Positions 7,849 to 16,415 of a stretch of DNA of 58,163 nt are shown piece by piece (the first letter of the stretch is position 1; the number at the start of each line of letters is the position of its first letter). The notes under the pieces are model-generated. The model was given only the letters and a program-made list of their open reading frames with translations. It ran no database searches and was not told where the DNA came from. Source of the DNA: Candidatus Lustribacter telmatis (GTDB taxonomy: Bacteria; Vulcanimicrobiota; Vulcanimicrobiia; Vulcanimicrobiales; Vulcanimicrobiaceae); contig PLRU01000093.1 in assembly GCA_003164045.1 (NCBI GenBank), positions 1-58,163 on the forward strand, in the 5' to 3' direction. The position numbers were made by a program, and so were the translations under genes.

Positions 7849-8735
7849 GCGCGCTGGTTGCAGCGCTCATCGCGCTCGCCGGACTCACGCTCATCAAAGC
7901 GACGCCGCTGATTTTTGCGGCGCTCGGCGGCGTACTCTCCGAACGCTCGGGCGTGGTCAACATCGGACTCGAAGGCATCATGATCGGCGGCGCGTTCACG
8001 GCCGTCTGCGTGTCGGGCGCAACCGGCAGTCCGCTGCTCGGCGCGATTGCCGGCATCTTCGCGGGCGCTGCGCTGGCCGCGCTGCTGGCGTTCGTTGCGA
8101 CGCGGCTGGCGTTCGATCAGATCGTGGCCGGCACGGGCCTGAACATCGTTGCGCTCGGCGGCGCCGCGTTCGGACTCGTTCTCGTGTACGGGCAACCGGG
8201 CGCATCACACGAAGTGCCGGCCTTCGGCAAAACCGGCGAAGCCGTGCTGACCGTTCTCGCACTCGTGTTGGCCGGTGCGCTCTCCCTCTTCCTCAATCGT
8301 ACGCCGTGGGGCTTGCGCATTCGCGCGTGCGGCGAAAACCCGCGCGCCGCTGCGAGCGCCGGCATCGATCCGCTGCAGACGCGTTTCTGGTCGGTGGTCG
8401 CCGGCGGCGCGATCGCATCGCTCGGCGGCGTGTATCTCGCGCTCGCCGAACTCGATCTCTATTCCGACGGCATGACGGCCGGCCGCGGCTTCATCGCGCT
8501 GGCCGCGGTGATCTTCGGACGTTGGACGCCCTTCGGAGCAACCGGCGCGGCGCTCTTCTTCGGGTTTTTCTCCGCCCTGCAATACACGCTGCAGCGCGTG
8601 GGAATTCCAAGCGAACTGATGCAGGCGCTGCCGTATCTGGCCGCACTCGTTGCGCTCGCCGGACTCGCCGGACGCGTACGCGCACCGGCTTCAGACGGCA
8701 TTCCGTACGTTGCCGAGGCCGTCAGAAGCCGGTAA
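7845..8735 (+). CDS. Nucleoside ABC transporter permease 2
   Basis: A 296-residue BPD_transp_2 permease (YufQ/NupQ-like). It opens with SALVAALIALAGLTLIKATPLIFAALGG and then SERSGVVNIGLEGIM, the conserved loop of this subunit; the ATPase-contact loop is WGLRIRACGENPRAAASAGID. The frame stays open upstream inside permease 1, but the GTG at 7845 gives the usual 4-bp coupling and a start matching the family. It is the last gene of the nucleoside importer operon; the next gene has its own leader. Confidence 0.92.
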   Translation: MSALVAALIALAGLTLIKATPLIFAALGGVLSERSGVVNIGLEGIMIGGAFTAVCVSGATGSPLLGAIAGIFAGAALAALLAFVATRLAFDQIVAGTGLNIVALGGAAFGLVLVYGQPGASHEVPAFGKTGEAVLTVLALVLAGALSLFLNRTPWGLRIRACGENPRAAASAGIDPLQTRFWSVVAGGAIASLGGVYLALAELDLYSDGMTAGRGFIALAAVIFGRWTPFGATGAALFFGFFSALQYTLQRVGIPSELMQALPYLAALVALAGLAGRVRAPASDGIPYVAEAVRSR

Positions 8736-8784
8736 CACCGGCGCTCGGTACGCCACATGGCCAAGGGATCGCACTTGACGTAAC

Positions 8785-8801
8785 GTGCCACGACAAGGCA
8801 C
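8785..8801 (+). promoter_or_regulatory. Hairpin overlapping the ribosome-binding site of the beta-lactamase-like gene
   Basis: GTGCC (8785-8789) can pair with GGCAC (8797-8801). The second arm contains the AAGG Shine-Dalgarno used by the ATG at 8803. A TTGACG just upstream (8775-8780) is too close to serve as a -35 for this start. The hairpin may dampen translation or be an operator; 5-bp stems arise easily in GC-rich DNA. Confidence 0.3.
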
Positions 8802-8802
8802 A

Positions 8803-9855
8803 ATGGCCGCAATGCGATTGCTGCGACGAGTCTTCGTTGCCGTAGCTCTTCTCATATTCAGCGCTCTCATGACGCGTGCTGATGCGTCTGCGCCCGGCCC
8901 GCTGGGAGTACTGCAGACCGAACTCTCGACGATGTCGATGCACGCTCCCGGCAACGTCGGCATCATGGTCGAGGATCTCGCCACCGGTTTGAGCACCTCG
9001 GTCAACGCGAACGCGCAAATGCCGGCGGCCTCGACGATCAAGATTCCGGTCATGGTCGAGGTCTTCAAACGGCTCGCGCACGGCGATTTCGACCTCAACC
9101 GCAAGGTCACGCTGCAGCAGAGCGATCGCGATTGGGGCTGGGGCGACCTCGCCGACGCCCGCCGCGGCTCGCGGTATACGGTCTCCAAGCTGCTCACGCT
9201 GATGATCACCGAGAGCGACAACACCGCCACCAACATGCTCATTCGCCTGGTCGGCCGCCGCGCGATCAACCACGAGATGACCGATCTCGGCCTCACCCAG
9301 ACGAGCCTGCACGACTACATCCGCTCCGAGGGACCGATCCATTACGCGCTCCGTTCGAGCGCCAACGACATGGTGAAGCTGATGACCGCGATGGCGCGCT
9401 TCCAGCTCATCGACGAGTGGTCGTCGCGCGAAATGATCTCGATCATGACCGGCCAGCATCACAACGGGCTGATTCCGCAGCCGCTGCCGCGCGGCACGAC
9501 GATCGCACACAAGACCGGCGAACTCCACGATACGCTCAACGACGTGGGCGTGGTGTACTTGAACCACGAGCCCTACGCGATCGCCGTGATGGCGACCAAC
9601 CTGTCGACCCTCGACGCCGGCTACCACTTCATCCAAGGCGTCTCGCGCATCGCGTACAGCGAACTCGCCCGCTTCGGCCTGTGGCGCCAGACGAACGACT
9701 ACGCGGCCACGCCGTTCGATGCCGCGCCTCCGGCGAGTGCCGCCGCGAGCACGAGCCCCGAACGCGACCTGCAGATGTGGACCCCGCCGGACCTCCCGGC
9801 TAGCGCCCTCCCGGTGAGCGCACCGCCGCCGGCCGAGGACCAGCCCGCGACCTAA
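8803..9855 (+). CDS. Class A beta-lactamase-fold serine hydrolase, secreted
   Basis: A 350-residue exported serine hydrolase. The signal peptide is MRLLRRVFVAVALLIFSALMTRA (cleavage probably after ADA). Catalytic motifs of class A beta-lactamases and PBP-like hydrolases are all present: STIK (S-x-x-K), ITESDNTATN (SDN) and AHKTGE (KTG). The class A omega loop Glu (E-x-x-L-N) is not obvious; the region reads SLHDYIRSEGPIHYALRSSANDM. It may therefore be a D,D-peptidase or esterase-like homologue rather than an antibiotic-hydrolysing enzyme. A 60-residue Pro/Ala/Ser-rich tail follows the domain. The ATG at 8803 was chosen for AAGG 5 nt upstream. Confidence 0.82.
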   Translation: MAAMRLLRRVFVAVALLIFSALMTRADASAPGPLGVLQTELSTMSMHAPGNVGIMVEDLATGLSTSVNANAQMPAASTIKIPVMVEVFKRLAHGDFDLNRKVTLQQSDRDWGWGDLADARRGSRYTVSKLLTLMITESDNTATNMLIRLVGRRAINHEMTDLGLTQTSLHDYIRSEGPIHYALRSSANDMVKLMTAMARFQLIDEWSSREMISIMTGQHHNGLIPQPLPRGTTIAHKTGELHDTLNDVGVVYLNHEPYAIAVMATNLSTLDAGYHFIQGVSRIAYSELARFGLWRQTNDYAATPFDAAPPASAAASTSPERDLQMWTPPDLPASALPVSAPPPAEDQPAT

Positions 9856-9914
9856 GCGGGTTTAACCGAAGGGCCAACTGGGCGCGGCCACCCACTCCGA
9901 ACACGTGGCAAGCG

Positions 9915-12900
9915 ATGTTCCAACCCCGACCCAGCTCCAGGCGTATGGCCGTCCGCGACGTTCTCCGCGAGACGGCCAACCTCATCAACGGCAGCGGACC
10001 CCTCGAGTCCATCCTCGATGCGGTCTGCGCGCGTCTGCTCCAGGCGGCCGATGCCGGCGAAGTGACCCTGGCTCTCGCCGGTCCGCGCGGCTGCACCGTC
10101 CGCTGGCGCCGCACGCGTTCGAGCTTCACGGCCAGCGAAGACGTCGTCGATGACGCGGTCGCGCGGGCCGTGCTCGCCGACGGCATTCCGCGGCTCGATC
10201 TCAACCGCGCCTACGCCCCGCTGCGCGACGACGGGCAAGTGAGCGGCGCGGTCTGGATGACGTCGCGGCGCGACGTCTACGATGACGACGGGCTCGCGCT
10301 GTGCGATGCCTTCGCCGGGTACCTTTCGCTAGCGTTGCAGAAGGCGGCGCTGCGCGAACGCGCGCGGCACCTCGAAGAACTTACCGTGATCGACGCGCTG
10401 ACCGGCGTGCCGAACCGCCGCGCATTTGACGCCGCGCTCGAACGCGAGTGGATTCGGGCGATTCGGGCGAAGAAGCCGATCGCCGTCGCGCTGCTCGATA
10501 TCGATTCGTTCAAACTGTACAACGACGCCTACGGACATCCGCAAGGCGACTATTGCCTGCAGCAGATCGCGCGCGCGTGCAAGGCCAGCATCGTGCGCGC
10601 CACGGATTGTTTCGCGCGCTATGGCGGCGAGGAATTCGGCCTCGTCATTCCCGACGCCGAAGCGCGCTGTGCGGCGAAGATCGCGGAGCGCTTGCGCGCG
10701 GCGGTAGAACAGCTGGCGATTCCGCACGAAGGCTCTCCACGCGGCATCGTTACCGTAAGCGTCGGCGTCACCTCGATCGTGCCCAAACGCGGTGCGCACC
10801 ATCACGAACTCGTCGAGAGCGCCGACCGCGCGCTCTATCGCGCGAAGGGGACCGGCCGCGACCGGGTAGTGGTCGTCGATCCCTCCGATGTTGAGACGAA
10901 CGAACGCATCGGCGCATCGTTGCCGGTGGCCAACAACCTGCCGGTCGCTACGGCGGGCTTGATCGGACGCGACGCCGACATCGCGCGCATCGACGATTTG
11001 CTCGGCCAGTATCGCGTCGTCACGCTGCTCGGCGCCGGCGGCGTTGGAAAGACGCGGCTCGCGCTCGATGTCGCACGCCGGCAGCTCACGCGCTATCCCG
11101 ACGGCGTGTGGCTCGTCGAACTCGCGCCGCTCGGCGACGAAGCCCACGTGGTTTCCGCGTTCTCGACGCTCTTCGGCGTGGAAGAGCATGCCGATCGCTC
11201 CTCGCTCTCATCGCTCCTCTCGGCGCTGCGCGAACGGCATCTGCTGCTCGTGGTAGACAACTGCGAGCACGTGGTGGCGAATGCCGCCAAGACGATCGCT
11301 GCCATCGTTCGCGACGCACCGCGCATTCGCGTCCTCGCGACGAGCCGCGAACCGCTCGGGGTTGCGGGCGAAGCGACGTATCGCGTGCCGCCGCACGCCA
11401 TTCCGTTGCCCAACACGACGCCGCGCGCGATCGATGCCGCCGTCTATTCGGCCGTTGCGCTGTTCGTCGAGCGGGCGAGCGCCGCCGACGACAGCTTCGT
11501 TCTCAACGATGCGAACGCGCCGCTCATCGCGGAAATCTGCCGGCGTCTCGACGGCATTGCGCTCGCCATCGAGCTGGCCGCCGCGCGCGTGCGCGTGCTG
11601 GACGTCGCACAAATCGCCGCGTTACTCGACTCGCGCTTCCGCCTGCTCGTTACGAACGACCGCAGCGCGTTGCCGCACCAGCAAACGCTGCGCGCAACGA
11701 TCGACTGGAGTTACGACTTGCTCGGCGTGGCGGAGCGCATGCTCTTCGCGCGCCTCGCGGTCTTCACCGGCGGCTGCACGTTGCCGGCCATCCTCGAAGT
11801 GTGCACGGACGGCGAACTCGAAGCCGATGCGGTGTACGGCGCGCTCTCCGCCCTCGTCGACAAATCGCTCGTCGTGTTCGAAGCGCCGCGTTACCGCTTA
11901 CTCGAATCGACGCGCGAGTATGCGGGCGAACGCCTCGACGCCAACGGCGAGCGCGCGCAAATCAGCCGGAAGCACGCCGCGTTCTATCGCGTGCAAGTCG
12001 ATCGGGCGAGTTTGGCCGAGGGCCAAGGATCGTATCGCGCCTGGATCGCGCCGCTGATCGACGAACTCGACAACGTCCGCAGCGCACTCGAGTGGACTCT
12101 CGGCGACGGACACGATGCGATGACCGGCGTCGAGATCTGCGCTGCGCTGGTCGAAACGTCATCGCTCGGACGCTGGAGCGAGTGGGCAAAGTGGAACACC
12201 GAGGCGCGCGACGCGCTCGCTTCCGGTGCGCGCCCGACGTTACGCGGTCGCGTGCTGACGCGCCGCGCCGAACTTGCCGCCCGGTACGGTGCGTTCGGTG
12301 GAACCTCCGCCGAACTCGAAGCCGCGCAAGAAGCGTACGTGCTCTTGCGCGCCGCGCCCGAAACGAAATGGCGGCTCGAAGCGCTCAACGCCTATGCGAC
12401 GGCACTCTTGCACAACGATCAAACCGAAGAAGCATCCGTCATCGCGCGCGAAGGACTCGATCTCGCACGCGATTCACACGACTTCGTCTATCAAGCGAGC
12501 TTTTTGCGACGCCTCGCAAGCTTTCTTACCGGCACCGATCCGCACGAAGCGGAAGTGATGTACGAGGAGAGCATCTCGCTCTGCCGCGTGCTCGAGAACG
12601 ATTTCGGGCTCGCGCTCTCCTACCACGGCATGAGCCATCTCTATTTCCGCTTGGGACGCTTCGACGAAGCCGTCGCTGCGGCACGCGTCGCCGCCGACGT
12701 GCGGCGCGAGATCAGCGACCGCCGCGGACTCGTCAACGTCCTCGCCGACTCGGCGCAGTTTTCACTCGCCGTCGGGCGGACGGAGGGCGTCGCCGAAGCG
12801 TTGAGCGAGGCGCTCGAAATCGTGCGGCGCACCGAAAACACGCTCGGCCTAGCGCTCGTGATTCAAGCCGCCGCAGCCTATGCGCTGGCAGGCAACGCAC

Positions 12901-13130
12901 CCGAAACCGCCGCGCGCCTGACCGGCTTTGCCGACTCGGCCTTCGCGTCGTTCGGCATCCGCCGCGAAACGGTTACGAAGAGCATGCGCGATACGCTGTT
13001 CGCCAAACTGCGCGCAGCCTTGAGCGCGGAACGCTTAGGCGAGCTGCTTGCGGCCGGCGGACGGCTCGATTCCGTTGCCGCAACCGAACTCGCCGCGCGC
13101 CTTGCGGCGGCCGGCGGAAACGGACGCTAA
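9915..13130 (+). CDS. GAF-GGDEF diguanylate cyclase fused to STAND ATPase and TPR repeats
   Basis: A 1071-residue cytoplasmic signalling protein. Residues about 1-150 form a GAF-like sensor. Residues about 153-320 are a GGDEF diguanylate cyclase with metal-binding D195 in LLDID, active-site GGEEF (237-241) and a product-inhibition I-site R228-x-x-D231 exactly five residues before it. From about 345 comes an AfsR/NB-ARC-type STAND ATPase: Walker A GAGGVGKT (373-380), Walker B LLLVVDNCEH (443-452), ATSREPLGV and a winged-helix segment (ATIDWSYDLL...LFARLAVFTGGC). The last 400 residues are TPR-like helices. No DNA-binding output domain is visible. It converges on ilvE. Class III adenylate cyclase-STAND-TPR proteins are known; the GGDEF version is unusual. 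Confidence 0.9.
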   Translation: MFQPRPSSRRMAVRDVLRETANLINGSGPLESILDAVCARLLQAADAGEVTLALAGPRGCTVRWRRTRSSFTASEDVVDDAVARAVLADGIPRLDLNRAYAPLRDDGQVSGAVWMTSRRDVYDDDGLALCDAFAGYLSLALQKAALRERARHLEELTVIDALTGVPNRRAFDAALEREWIRAIRAKKPIAVALLDIDSFKLYNDAYGHPQGDYCLQQIARACKASIVRATDCFARYGGEEFGLVIPDAEARCAAKIAERLRAAVEQLAIPHEGSPRGIVTVSVGVTSIVPKRGAHHHELVESADRALYRAKGTGRDRVVVVDPSDVETNERIGASLPVANNLPVATAGLIGRDADIARIDDLLGQYRVVTLLGAGGVGKTRLALDVARRQLTRYPDGVWLVELAPLGDEAHVVSAFSTLFGVEEHADRSSLSSLLSALRERHLLLVVDNCEHVVANAAKTIAAIVRDAPRIRVLATSREPLGVAGEATYRVPPHAIPLPNTTPRAIDAAVYSAVALFVERASAADDSFVLNDANAPLIAEICRRLDGIALAIELAAARVRVLDVAQIAALLDSRFRLLVTNDRSALPHQQTLRATIDWSYDLLGVAERMLFARLAVFTGGCTLPAILEVCTDGELEADAVYGALSALVDKSLVVFEAPRYRLLESTREYAGERLDANGERAQISRKHAAFYRVQVDRASLAEGQGSYRAWIAPLIDELDNVRSALEWTLGDGHDAMTGVEICAALVETSSLGRWSEWAKWNTEARDALASGARPTLRGRVLTRRAELAARYGAFGGTSAELEAAQEAYVLLRAAPETKWRLEALNAYATALLHNDQTEEASVIAREGLDLARDSHDFVYQASFLRRLASFLTGTDPHEAEVMYEESISLCRVLENDFGLALSYHGMSHLYFRLGRFDEAVAAARVAADVRREISDRRGLVNVLADSAQFSLAVGRTEGVAEALSEALEIVRRTENTLGLALVIQAAAAYALAGNAPETAARLTGFADSAFASFGIRRETVTKSMRDTLFAKLRAALSAERLGELLAAGGRLDSVAATELAARLAAAGGNGR

Positions 13131-13131
13131 G

Positions 13132-14076
13132 CTACACCGCGGCCGGTTTGCGGCTGGCGTACGTGGGGGTTAACCACGAACGGTACGTGGGCAACTGCCC
13201 GCGCACGACCTTGTCGTAGAGATCCGCGAGCTTCATCGAGATCGGCCCTTGCGTGCCGTCGCCGACCACGCGGTGATCGATCGCGCGCACGAACTGCAGT
13301 CCGGCCGCGCTGCCGCTGATAAACACTTCATCGGCGGTAAAGAGTTCGCTGCGATCGATCGCGCGTTCGATAACGGTCAGGCCTAGCTCCGCAACGGCCA
13401 GCGTCATCAGCGTCTTGCGCGTGCAGCCTTCGAGGATGTTCTGCGAAGCATCGGGCGTGTAGATGACGCCTTTCTTCACCATGAAGATGTTCTCGGCGCT
13501 GCCTTCGGAGACGTGACCGTCGGCTGAGAGCAGAATCGCCTCGTCGTAGCCGTCGAGAATCGCTTCACTCTTGGCCAGCGCGGAGTTGATGTAGACGCCG
13601 GTGACTTTCGCGCGCGCGGGCGCCGTTGTGTCGTCGATGCGGCGCCACCCGCTTACGGTGCAATTCAAGCCGGCGGTCGCGTCGAAATAGCGGTCGAACG
13701 GCATTGCCATAATGGCGAGCGCGTCGCGCACGTCGTGCAGCCGCACGCCGATCTCTTCGTTCGACTTATACATCAGCGGGCGCACGTATACGTCGCTGCG
13801 GAACTTGTTGCGGGCGCAGAGTTCCGTCGTGATCTCGACGAGCTCCGCCACGCTGTTCGGAACCTTCATCATGAGGATCTTCGCGGAGGCGTGCAGACGC
13901 TCGTAATGATCCTGGAGCTGGAAGAGGTAGAGTTCCTCGTCGCGTGCCGACCAGAAGCCGCGTACGCCCTCGAAGCAGCCCGTGCCGTAGTGCAGCGCGT
14001 GCGTCATCAGGCCGATTTTCGCTTCATCGTAGCGGCAAAAACCGCCGTTTGCGTAGACTGTTAGGGCACCGTCCAT
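13132..14076 (-). CDS. ilvE: Branched-chain amino acid aminotransferase (class IV PLP enzyme)
   Basis: A 314-residue fold-type IV aminotransferase that interconverts branched-chain (or aromatic) amino acids and 2-oxoacids with PLP. Seen are the start MDGALTVYANGGF, the HYGTGCFEGVRGF motif, RPLMYKS, the AKVTGVYINSALAKSEA segment carrying the Schiff-base lysine, and EGSAENIF, which positions the PLP ring. The ATG at 14076 was chosen because homology starts there; an upstream in-frame extension is Arg-rich. It ends 1 bp from the stop of the converging GGDEF-STAND gene. A role in aromatic amino-acid transamination (giving phenylpyruvate) is possible but not shown. Confidence 0.88.
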   Translation of the reverse strand: MDGALTVYANGGFCRYDEAKIGLMTHALHYGTGCFEGVRGFWSARDEELYLFQLQDHYERLHASAKILMMKVPNSVAELVEITTELCARNKFRSDVYVRPLMYKSNEEIGVRLHDVRDALAIMAMPFDRYFDATAGLNCTVSGWRRIDDTTAPARAKVTGVYINSALAKSEAILDGYDEAILLSADGHVSEGSAENIFMVKKGVIYTPDASQNILEGCTRKTLMTLAVAELGLTVIERAIDRSELFTADEVFISGSAAGLQFVRAIDHRVVGDGTQGPISMKLADLYDKVVRGQLPTYRSWLTPTYASRKPAAV

Positions 14077-14153
14077 ACATTTGCGTTCACGCCGCGCGGC
14101 GCCAGTCCCTCGAACGGGCTCGCTCGCTTGGACGCCGAACCGTAGCGGCGGCC

Positions 14154-15350
14154 ATGGGCGACGTCTTCCGGATCTTCTTGCGTCTCGGGCTGACATCGTT
14201 CGGTGGACCGATCGCGCACTTGGGGTACTTCCGGCGCGAGTTCGTCGAGCGCCGCGCGTGGCTCGACGAGGGCACCTACGCCGCCGTCGTGGCGTTCTGT
14301 TCGGTGTTGCCGGGACCGACCTCGAGTCAGGTCGGGATGCTGATCGGCCTCATGCGCGCCGGCGCGGGCGGCGCGTTTGCCGCCTGGCTCGGCTTCACGG
14401 CCCCGTCGGCCATCGCGATGACGGTCATCGCACTCGGACTGCACGCCCTCGAAGCGCAAGGCAGCCTCACCAGCAGTGCGTGGTTCAACGGGCTGCTCGC
14501 GGGCTTAACCGCTGCCGCAGCCGCCGTCGTCACGCAAGCCGTGCTCGCGCTTGCGCGCGCGCTCTGCACCGATCGCGAGACGATGACGATCGCGTTCGGC
14601 GCTGCGATCGTGGCGATCGTCATTGCCGGAAGTGCTGGCCTCGGCTGGCTCCCGATCGCGCTCGGTGCGGTCGTCGGCGCGCTCTTCATCCAGCGCGACG
14701 CCGGTGCCGCCGAAGCGCCGGCGCTGCCGGTGCGCGTACCGCGCGGCGTTGCGATCGGCGCGGGCGCCGTCTTCATCCTGGTGATCGGCGTGTTGCTCGT
14801 GCCGCAATGGCTGGCGTCGCCGGCGCTCGCCCTGATCGAAACGATCGTCCGCGCCGGCACGCTGGTGTTCGGCGGGGGACACGTCGTCCTGCCGTTGCTC
14901 GGCAACGTCGTCGATGACGGACTGCTGCCCGCGCGCGATTTCCTAGCCGGGTACGGGGCGGTGCAGGCGATGCCGGGGCCGGTCTTCACGTTCGCGGCGT
15001 TCATCGGCGCGGCGAACACGTCGCCGCTCACCGGCGTCACCGGCGCGCTCGCCGCAACGATCGCGATCTTCGTTCCATCGTTCGCGCTGATCTTCGCGCT
15101 CGCACCGGTCTGGGATCGCTTGCGCGCCTTGCCGCGCGCAGCATCCGCATTGCGCGGTGCGAACGCGAGCGTCGTCGGTTTGCTCGGGAGCGTGCTCTAC
15201 TACCCCATCCTCGCATCGCTGAGCAAGAGCACGAGCGGCATCGGCATCGCGCTCGCTGCGTACGCGCTCATCGCCGTGTGGAAATTCCCGCCCTGGGTCG
15301 TCGTCGTCACGAGCGCGGTGCTCGGCGCAGCCGCGGGGGCGCTTGCATAG
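14154..15350 (+). CDS. chrA: Chromate transporter (CHR family), two-domain
   Basis: A 398-residue long-chain CHR protein with two homologous membrane halves. The N-terminal half has the signature LTSFGGPIAHLGYFRREFVERRAWLDE and FCSVLPGPTSSQVGMLIG. The C-terminal half repeats it as GTLVFGGGHVVLPLL and GAVQAMPGPVFTFAAFIGA. Family members efflux chromate in exchange for other anions; many are sulfate/chromate transporters without proven resistance. The ATG at 14154 precedes the first conserved block and leaves a 77-bp divergent gap with ilvE. Two further membrane genes follow on the same strand. Confidence 0.9.
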   Translation: MGDVFRIFLRLGLTSFGGPIAHLGYFRREFVERRAWLDEGTYAAVVAFCSVLPGPTSSQVGMLIGLMRAGAGGAFAAWLGFTAPSAIAMTVIALGLHALEAQGSLTSSAWFNGLLAGLTAAAAAVVTQAVLALARALCTDRETMTIAFGAAIVAIVIAGSAGLGWLPIALGAVVGALFIQRDAGAAEAPALPVRVPRGVAIGAGAVFILVIGVLLVPQWLASPALALIETIVRAGTLVFGGGHVVLPLLGNVVDDGLLPARDFLAGYGAVQAMPGPVFTFAAFIGAANTSPLTGVTGALAATIAIFVPSFALIFALAPVWDRLRALPRAASALRGANASVVGLLGSVLYYPILASLSKSTSGIGIALAAYALIAVWKFPPWVVVVTSAVLGAAAGALA

Positions 15351-15365
15351 CCCGCCGAATCGTCC

Positions 15366-15695
15366 GTGAAGATGTTCGCGTTTCTCGAAGGCGACCACAC
15401 GTTTAGCCTCGTCTACGGTCTCACGACCGGCGCCGTCTGCCTCGCGCTCGCCATCCCGTTGCTGTACTGGGCATTGCCCGGTCACCAGCGTTCGTTCTTC
15501 GGGGTGGCCGTCGACCCGATGCGGAGGCTGCAAGTTGGGTACGGCATCTTCTGTATGGCTATGGCATTCACGGACATCGGTTGCCGCGCGATCCCGCATG
15601 GCCCGCTAGCGTTCGTTCACCCGGCGTTCTTCCTCGTAACGCTCGCGCTCGTCGTGACCCTTGCACCGCGTATCGTCGCGGTAGCGCGCGCATGA
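15366..15695 (+). CDS. Small membrane protein of unknown function
   Basis: A 109-residue hydrophobic protein with three or four predicted membrane helices (around residues 15-35, 55-70 and 80-103). I do not recognise a family. It starts with GTG (15366) or the ATG two codons later, lies 15 bp after the chromate transporter, and overlaps the next FTR1-like gene by 4 bp (ATGA). The tight coupling suggests a partner of that membrane protein or of the transporter. Confidence 0.6.
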   Translation: MKMFAFLEGDHTFSLVYGLTTGAVCLALAIPLLYWALPGHQRSFFGVAVDPMRRLQVGYGIFCMAMAFTDIGCRAIPHGPLAFVHPAFFLVTLALVVTLAPRIVAVARA

Positions 15696-16414
15696 ACGGC
15701 TGGACGGTCGCCGGGACGTCGTTTCTTGCGTGCGGCGTCGAGATGGTCGAAGCACTGACGATCGTGCTCGCGGTCGGCATCGCACGCGGTTGGCGCCCCG
15801 CCGTGATGGCCGCGTTTTGGGCGCTGGCGATCCTCATTGCCATCGTCGTCATCGCACGTCCCGCGCTGCTATGGCTCGAACCGCTGCCGGCGTTTAAAAT
15901 CATCGTCGGACTCGTCGCGCTCTACTATGGCCAGGGCTGGTTGCGCAAGGCAATCCTGCGCGGCGCGGGCCGCAAAGCGCTGCACGATGAGGCGGCGATC
16001 TATGCGAAGAACGTCACGGACCTCGAACGCGCCGACGATCGCGCAGCCTTTGCCGCAGCGTTCAACGGCGTGTTCTTCGAGGGCGTCGAGGCAGTGGTGA
16101 TCCTGTTGGCGTTGGCATCGGGAAGCGCCGCCGCGCTCCCGTGGGCGGCGAGCGGCGCACTTGCGGCGCTGGTCATCGTGATCGCGATCGGGGTTGCTCT
16201 GCACCGGCCGCTCGAGCGGGTGCCGGAAAACGCGATGAAGTTTCTCGTCGGCACGATGCTCACGACGTTCGGCATCTTTTGGATCGGCGAAGGCGCCGGC
16301 GTGCGTTGGTGGGGCGACGACGTCTCCGTCGCTCTGCTCGCCGCGGTGATCTTCGCCGCGTCGCTTATCAGCGTGCGCGTGCTGCGCAGCAACCCGGCCT
16401 TAGGCTCGTCTTAA
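15692..16414 (+). CDS. COG4280-like membrane protein with FTR1-type repeated Glu motif
   Basis: A 240-residue integral membrane protein with about seven hydrophobic segments. Two related motifs, VEMVEALTIVLAVG near the N-terminus and FEGVEAVVILLALA in the middle, look like the duplicated REGLE-type Glu motif of FTR1/OfeT iron permeases, and the length is consistent with an internal two-fold repeat. I assign it by recall to the uncharacterised COG4280 group. The ATG overlaps the preceding small membrane gene by 4 bp. A metal (iron-like) transport role is inference; no ferroxidase lies immediately beside it, though a multicopper oxidase is encoded 1.7 kb downstream. Confidence 0.6.
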   Translation: MNGWTVAGTSFLACGVEMVEALTIVLAVGIARGWRPAVMAAFWALAILIAIVVIARPALLWLEPLPAFKIIVGLVALYYGQGWLRKAILRGAGRKALHDEAAIYAKNVTDLERADDRAAFAAAFNGVFFEGVEAVVILLALASGSAAALPWAASGALAALVIVIAIGVALHRPLERVPENAMKFLVGTMLTTFGIFWIGEGAGVRWWGDDVSVALLAAVIFAASLISVRVLRSNPALGSS

Positions 16415-16415
16415 T

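Noticed and set aside
8803-9855. An antibiotic-resistance beta-lactamase
   Set aside because: The SxxK, SDN and KTG motifs are there but a convincing omega-loop Glu motif is not, so only the fold is called.
9856-9914. An intrinsic terminator after the beta-lactamase-like gene
   Set aside because: Only short GC-rich self-complementarity and no T run.
9915-13130. The STAND ATPase as an antiphage (Avs-type) defence gene
   Set aside because: There is no nuclease, protease or other effector domain, the fused output is a GGDEF cyclase, and no other defence gene is nearby.
11108-13219. A 703-codon plus-strand frame inside the GGDEF-STAND gene
   Set aside because: Arg/Ala-rich shadow of the real frame; no domain is recognisable and the overlapping frame has intact Walker and TPR sequence.
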